Assembly (NCBI GenBank): GCA_014529385.2
Contig: CM043969.1
Coordinates: 66,598,676 to 66,662,675, forward strand
DNA: 64,000 bases
Direction: 5' to 3'
DNA from: Adiantum capillus-veneris
Lineage: Eukaryota; Streptophyta; Polypodiopsida; Polypodiales; Pteridaceae
Part shown: piece by piece, positions 59,268-64,000 of the stretch
How positions within the stretch are numbered: the first letter of the stretch is position 1
Layout of the letters: every line of letters starts with the position of its first letter
The notes under the pieces: model-generated
What the model was told of the DNA's origin: nothing
The model's input: only the letters and a program-made list of their open reading frames with translations
Databases searched by the model: none
Program-made: the position numbers and the translations under genes

Positions 59268-61144
59268 AGCTCCCACTTAAAAGAAAATGTGTCGATAAGT
59301 GGTACTACTATTGGACCTAGTAGTATGTACATGAGGTATAGGGAGGAGTTTTGTCTCAACCTATCCCCACAGGCTCTCTCAAAGTTGATGCATGCCGGTG
59401 TATAGGCTCTAATGATGTGCGAAAGCGTATATCCTTCATAGAATTAGCATGCATACCCTACAAGTATCCTGTAATGAATTGCATTGCTCCTTGATGCATC
59501 ATGCTAGTAGCAATCATCGCTCGATTGAAAAGCCCAATCGCAAACACTCCCACTACAGTTGCTATGTTGGGCCTTAACACTAAGAGGTCATACATGGGAG
59601 TTCCAAAGGTTGATGACAAACATGCAAGCTCTGCCAGCATATCCGTGGGTGGTAGTTGTATCAACGCCATGTGTAGTGACCTCTACCAATCTATCTGCAA
59701 TAGGTCTCTCAATGCTAACTGCATCACCACCAGAACTAGTCATGCGTGGACACGTCAATCTTGACTCTAGGGTAGTCATCACTCCCTCATCATCCATATG
59801 GACTGTATCCACATGTCGTGGCATCACCATATCAACCTCTAGCATGAGCATGTCAAAAAAATCCATATCGCTCATCTCCGTGGTAGGAGGCATCTCTTTC
59901 CTAAGCGGATCAATTAGTTATGTCTCGCTAGAACATGGTTGCTCTAACTCTGTATCTACAGACATGTTGTGCACAACACTTTGGAGATCTGCGAAAGAGA
60001 CTCGTCTTGTCTCTCGTTGACATGCCTCCAACACAATCGAGACTATGCCGTCTTGTACCTCAAACACATGCATAGGGTAGATCAACCCACTTTTGAGCTC
60101 CTCTTGTACTGATTAGAAAACCACAATGCATCTGGAATAACTTCTCTCTAAGCAGTATCTGACAATGGGCAATGACAAAGGTATGTCTCCTACGCCCTCT
60201 ATGTCATATGCTGAACCATTAGTAGCAAGTTGCACACAATCAAGTCTCCCACTAGAAAAAGTATCAAACGACTCATGGCATAGTGTGACATGGAAAGAAA
60301 CATCGCCATCTAGTACCCGATGTGGAGAAAGTGTGATATCCATAGACATATTTGCAAGAAATATACTCAAGGAAAGCGTGACATCAACGTCACTGGCATA
60401 TATCATCACTGTAATTAGCTCTCTAACATGTGTCAAAGCCACATCTCCATCTCGCATGCATCTCCTATGCTACCTCATACCTCTAAAGCAACGTCATCTA
60501 ATGTGTCATGTGTGAAAAAATGCCAATATCTCAAATTTTGACACAAACAAGACCATTGTCTCACACGAGTCATCGTCATGGACTCAAAACTTTCATACAT
60601 ATCGATTTCCATAAGTGAATATCAAAGTGGGATAAACAAGAGCTATGGCTCCATAGTATGTACAAGGGCAATGTGCATAAACCAATGTCAAAGAGAAGTG
60701 ACCAAACTTGGACCAAGAGAAGCTCCTTACAGGAAGAGAATGCTCCCAGAAGAGCTCAGTAGGGCTCCAAGTTCTCAAGCACATCAACGCATAAAATCTC
60801 CCACAATAGTAAGGTTGTAAGGGCAAACTTTCTTTTGCAAGATTGTAGACCACGTTGAAATGGAGGGATGCCGTTGATAGAATTTTTAGATCTACAAGCT
60901 ACAAAGAGAAAAATGGTATGCAAAATAGTGTTGCTATGCACACACAATTTTTAGGGCACCTTCACCTACTGAATATCTTCCACACTCTGAGCTTCCACAA
61001 GAGCATACATCACTCTCAATTGAGCTCACAAGCTCTCATTGGATTCTGACAAAGCTTCCAAGCTTTCTTGATCTCTCCACTGTCAAAAGAAAGCAAGCTA
61101 TAGCCACAAAGCTCTCGACACCACCATGCTCCTTTCCATCGCCG
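59268..61144 (-). pseudogene. Copia gag-pol remnant
   Basis: A minus-strand open segment (60,457-60,113) reads VSFHVTLCHESFDTFSSG, DCVQLATNGSAYDIEGVGDI. This is the copia protease pattern (LDSG.S.H.T....F, then GVGDI); the catalytic DSG is changed to DGD. A gag start ATG lies at about 61,133 (MERSMVVSRALWL) and hits a stop at once. 59,893-59,588 is open but unassigned. No integrase or RT was recognised, so the body is deleted or very decayed. Confidence 0.65.
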
Positions 61145-61161
61145 TGCACTCTGATACTAGT

Positions 61162-61380
61162 TGAAGGGTGCACAAATGTGGTGCATGTGTGGAGAGGGAG
61201 AAGGAGAGAGATAAGCAGGAGACCCAGAATGTGGGTGGACCGGAGCTCTCTCACCACAATGTGAGAGAGCCCCTTATTCTTCTATCTAATAAAGAATACG
61301 ATGTTTGTACAGATGATGGGAGGCTAGATGCCTCTAGCACATCCGGTTAGGGTAAGAGGCATAATGGCTTTACCCTAACA
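61162..61380 (-). repeat. Copia 5' LTR (minus strand)
   Basis: On the minus strand it starts TGTTAGGGTAAAGCC and ends CACCCTTCA. It contains an inverted pair CTCTCTCACCACA/TGTGAGAGAG near 61,247-61,270. Confidence 0.65.
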
Positions 61381-62236
61381 ACAAAGAGAGATTCTTGGTA
61401 GTAGGAAATAGATTATAGATTTTCGTTAGTAGCAATTTTATGCATTTTTAAGGGTAGTTTTTTGGAATGCCATATACTCGCTTTGTTATTGCCTATGCAT
61501 AGCCGTTGATGGCTTCTTGGAGAGAGCTCTTGGATACAATTTTTACATGCACGGGGACAGTCACATGTTCTCTTGACACAATAGATTTGCAAGCATTTTT
61601 AAAGAGTTTACAGGCATATAGTTTGGGTGGGAGTTTTTCATGCATATGGATTATGCATATGTTGGCACAAATTTTGTGTTGTGACCTATGTTGAGGGCGT
61701 TTTACTCCCCGTAGAGAGCTGAGCTTTGTGATTCTTGCTTGCACATTTGTTGATCCCTGTTTGAGCACATGCCCCGCACTTAACAATGCCTATTATGCTT
61801 TATGTAAGTTGTGTTGGAAATACTACCACTGTATGCTATTGTGGAGCCAATTTTGGCTTGTTTTTGGCGATCTCGACCGTTTCTGAGACGACCCGAAAGA
61901 GCCCTTTTTGAGAATGTGACTAGTCATGTTTGCATAACCTTTTGTGAGGGTCATTGCATGAGGTTTTTTGAAGACAAACACTAGAGTCTAGGTTACCCAA
62001 TGTAAATTGAATTAGGTTGCTAGAAATCCCCATTTGTGGCTTCACCATAGGATATATATAGAAGGGTGTAGGTGCTTCGATGCCAAGTTGGCTATTTTTT
62101 GATAGTTCTTTTAAGCAGTTTATGCTATGTCAGCACTCTATTTACTATTTATGCATTGTTTTACAGAGTTTTCCTTGAGATTTTGATCTCTATATAAAGG
62201 ATACTCTACCGAAATTTTTACAAAAACTCTTTTGCT
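61381..62236. other. Intergenic, nothing recognised
   Basis: Short frames only. TATATAAAG at about 62,191 could be a TATA box for the following copia gag fragment, but no LTR border is visible. Confidence 0.35.
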
Positions 62237-62251
62237 TTGCTCTTGTTAGTT

Positions 62252-62431
62252 ATGATTGGATACTCTGATAAAAAAGAGTACTATATCAAGAAGTTTGATG
62301 GCACAAACTTCATGATTTGGAGTTCATCAATACTCGTCCTTTTGGCTTGCTCATGTGCACAAGCCAAAAAAGGGAATTCGATACACCAAATTGAGCCAAG
62401 GAGCTTGGCGTGCTACTCTATGGACCACTAA
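62252..62431 (+). pseudogene. Copia gag N-terminal fragment
   Basis: YYIKKFDGTNFMIWSSSI resembles the opening of copia Gag (KFDG.NF..WK..), followed by unrelated sequence. The open frame is 60 residues from the ATG at 62,252; no further pol was found. Confidence 0.5.
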
Positions 62432-63220
62432 GGGCCACTATTGTTGCACGCTAATTGCAGTTGATTGCACACTACTAAGTGCCAAGATTGGCAAGCTGTT
62501 CGAGGTGAGAGGGCGTCATCAATTTGCAAGTTGCAAGTGCTTGCTGACTTTATAGGGCTTCTAGCAAAGAATATTAGTCAATGTCAATTTTGCTCAAGGT
62601 GTAGCTAGGAGTTGATGATAGTTGCCAAAAATATGGTAGCAGATTGAGCACAAGGCCGCTAATTGTAGCTGGTTGCTTGCCAAAAAAAAAAGATCCCAAG
62701 TGTGCCCATGGTGAACATGTTATCAAATGCCTCTAGGTATATTGTAGCTTGTGCGTTCTTTTCTTTTAATAATAGGTGGTTCTCCACCGATGATGAGGGG
62801 AGTACTGACTTAGCCTAGTTGGTCGACTCCTTAATGAGTTGCACCAGAAATTACAATGAGCACATGCATGCAAAAAATGCCAAATCTTGCTCTTACTAAA
62901 GTGTAGCCACCTGATGTAAACTTGACCTTTCCTTCCTCGGTGAGCTTGCTAGCATGATGATGTTGTTGTTGCCAATTGAGGTTGTCATGAGCTATTGACG
63001 TCTTTGAGAGTAGAGCTCAAAAGGTGAGCTGAGAGCACTTTTGCTTGCCAGATCTACTTGCTATAGTAGATATCAACTTCCACTTTTGCTTTGGAATGCT
63101 CTTGATGCCTTGGTTGCAAGTCTCGTGGCCACCAACTCTTTGTAGTTAGAGCTTGATTTATGGGTTGGCTACCAATTTGAACATGCACAAGCTAGCGGAT
63201 AAAGCGCACAAAACTTTCAC

Positions 63221-63328
63221 TCACAAGCCTCTATGCACAGACACAAGATTCCAAGTGAATGAGATAAGGCACATTCACAAGCCTCTGCGCATACACACAA
63301 GGTTCCAATTGAATGAGATTAAGCACAA
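63221..63328. repeat. 54-bp tandem duplication
   Basis: TCACAAGCCTCTATGCACAG (63,221) recurs as TCACAAGCCTCTGCGCATAC (63,275). As 54 is divisible by three the frame 63,153-63,341 stays open, but no family is recognised. Confidence 0.8.
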
Positions 63329-64000
63329 GTGCAAAAGATAAAATACTACTTGACTACAAAACCAAAGAGTAAACCTATCCACACTATAATCAACACTTAA
63401 GCTCTTGATGTGACTAGTGCTCCATGGACATGCTCGTAATCTAGTGACTAAGCATTAGCTAGTAATTTATTATAAGTGAAAAAAAGACTAACTAACTACC
63501 ATGTGTGTATGCACACAAGTTTAGAATGCTAGAGAGAAAGAATAGGGAGAAGGTGATTATTGCTAATTAACTAAGAGATGAGTAGACTAAGAGAGATCAA
63601 TCCTCTTTGAGCTCTAATGCAAGTTATAGGGATTAGGGAGAATTAGTGAGTGTAACATTCATTTTGTGTGTGTGTGCACGTGCGCGTGCGCAAAGAGAGT
63701 AGAGATACACAATGTAGACTCTAGCATACGGCTCAATCATGCATTAGGAAAAAAGAGATTACAAGTCTTTTATATAGGGATCATAGAGGGTGACATCATT
63801 GATACATCATGGGGTGAAGCCTCACCATATACATCATCATCTTAGGTGGACAATATCCACATGAGATCACATGGTCAATCCCATGACTCATGCCACATTG
63901 GCATCCTAGTAGACTAGAGAGGGTACACACAAACAAGGTACAAAACATAGGAATAAGCACTATTCTTGTGGGCACTCTCTGGCCCCTCGCCCCCCCCCCC
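63329..64000. other. Intergenic, nothing recognised
   Basis: No gene seen. A GTGTGTGTGTGCACGTGCGC stretch lies at 63,666-63,690, and the window ends in a C-run (from about 63,988). Confidence 0.4.

Larger units (their letters stand above)
59044..61380 (-). mobile_element. Degraded Ty1/copia element, minus strand
   Basis: Short LTRs at 59,044-59,267 and 61,162-61,380 (224 and 219 bp) share GGTGCATGTGT...GAGAG, AGAGCCCCTTA, TCTTCTATCT and GGCTAGATGCCTCT blocks. On the minus strand the right one is followed by TAGTATCAGAGTGCA, a decayed primer site. The left LTR holds a GA expansion (59,071-59,133) that the right lacks. Flanks GCAGA and ACAAA match at three of five bases. Confidence 0.7.

Overview
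This window looks like nuclear DNA from a land plant with a large, retrotransposon-filled genome. The signs are chromodomain Ty3/Gypsy elements primed by initiator-methionine tRNA, Ty1/copia relics, LINE relics, a split gene for a probable chloroplast-targeted membrane protein, and long GA/CT, CA and TA microsatellites. The general character (very long intergenic stretches, many small non-autonomous LTR elements) would fit a fern or another large-genome lineage, but nothing here proves the group. No bacterial, organellar or CRISPR-like content was seen, and I recognise no intact multi-gene system.

Layout. 1-8,692 is a plus-strand LTR element (family B here) whose body is interrupted by a structurally complete chromovirus, CHR1 (346-7,143), with 1,305-bp LTRs and a perfect TTTAT target duplication. 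8,693-10,855 is a minus-strand family-B element (LTR plus gag). 10,858-13,897 is an older minus-strand Gypsy relic. Into it a small minus-strand LTR element (11,811-13,795) inserted, carrying a fragment of a host SLC35F-type transporter gene instead of gag-pol. 13,898-16,946 holds a family-C LTR, its leader repeats and a solo family-B LTR. 16,947-23,566 contains two head-to-tail, 3'-truncated Gypsy copies (D1, D2) that share the same disabling mutations. 24,085-29,710 is a non-autonomous family-B element with a duplicated primer-binding leader; nested inside it is a minus-strand non-autonomous element (family E, 26,270-28,715). 29,711-31,186 is a family-C LTR with a 5'-truncated LINE inside its CT tract.

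31,187-41,900 is the gene-bearing part. It holds an unrecognised minus-strand coding-like segment (31.2-31.9 kb), two exons of a minus-strand gene that looks like a TVP38/TMEM64-family chloroplast membrane protein (33,914-34,890), a protein-kinase pseudogene (38.56-39.05 kb), tandem repeats, a 65-bp hairpin and a copia RNase H relic. 41,916-49,911 is a second chromovirus, CHR2, with a truncated 3' LTR. 50-64 kb is mostly AT-rich intergenic DNA with a LINE bounded by a 15-bp target duplication, a small hAT-like MITE, a degraded minus-strand copia element and many microsatellites.

Most coding sequence is dead retroelement sequence. The retroelement families share a modular LTR design: repeated TGACGTGG motifs upstream, then an AAAGAAATAC-type box followed by a G-rich hairpin, then the TGGTATCAGAGC primer site. 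Coordinates of pseudogenes and unbounded relics are approximate; all similarity statements come from reading by eye.
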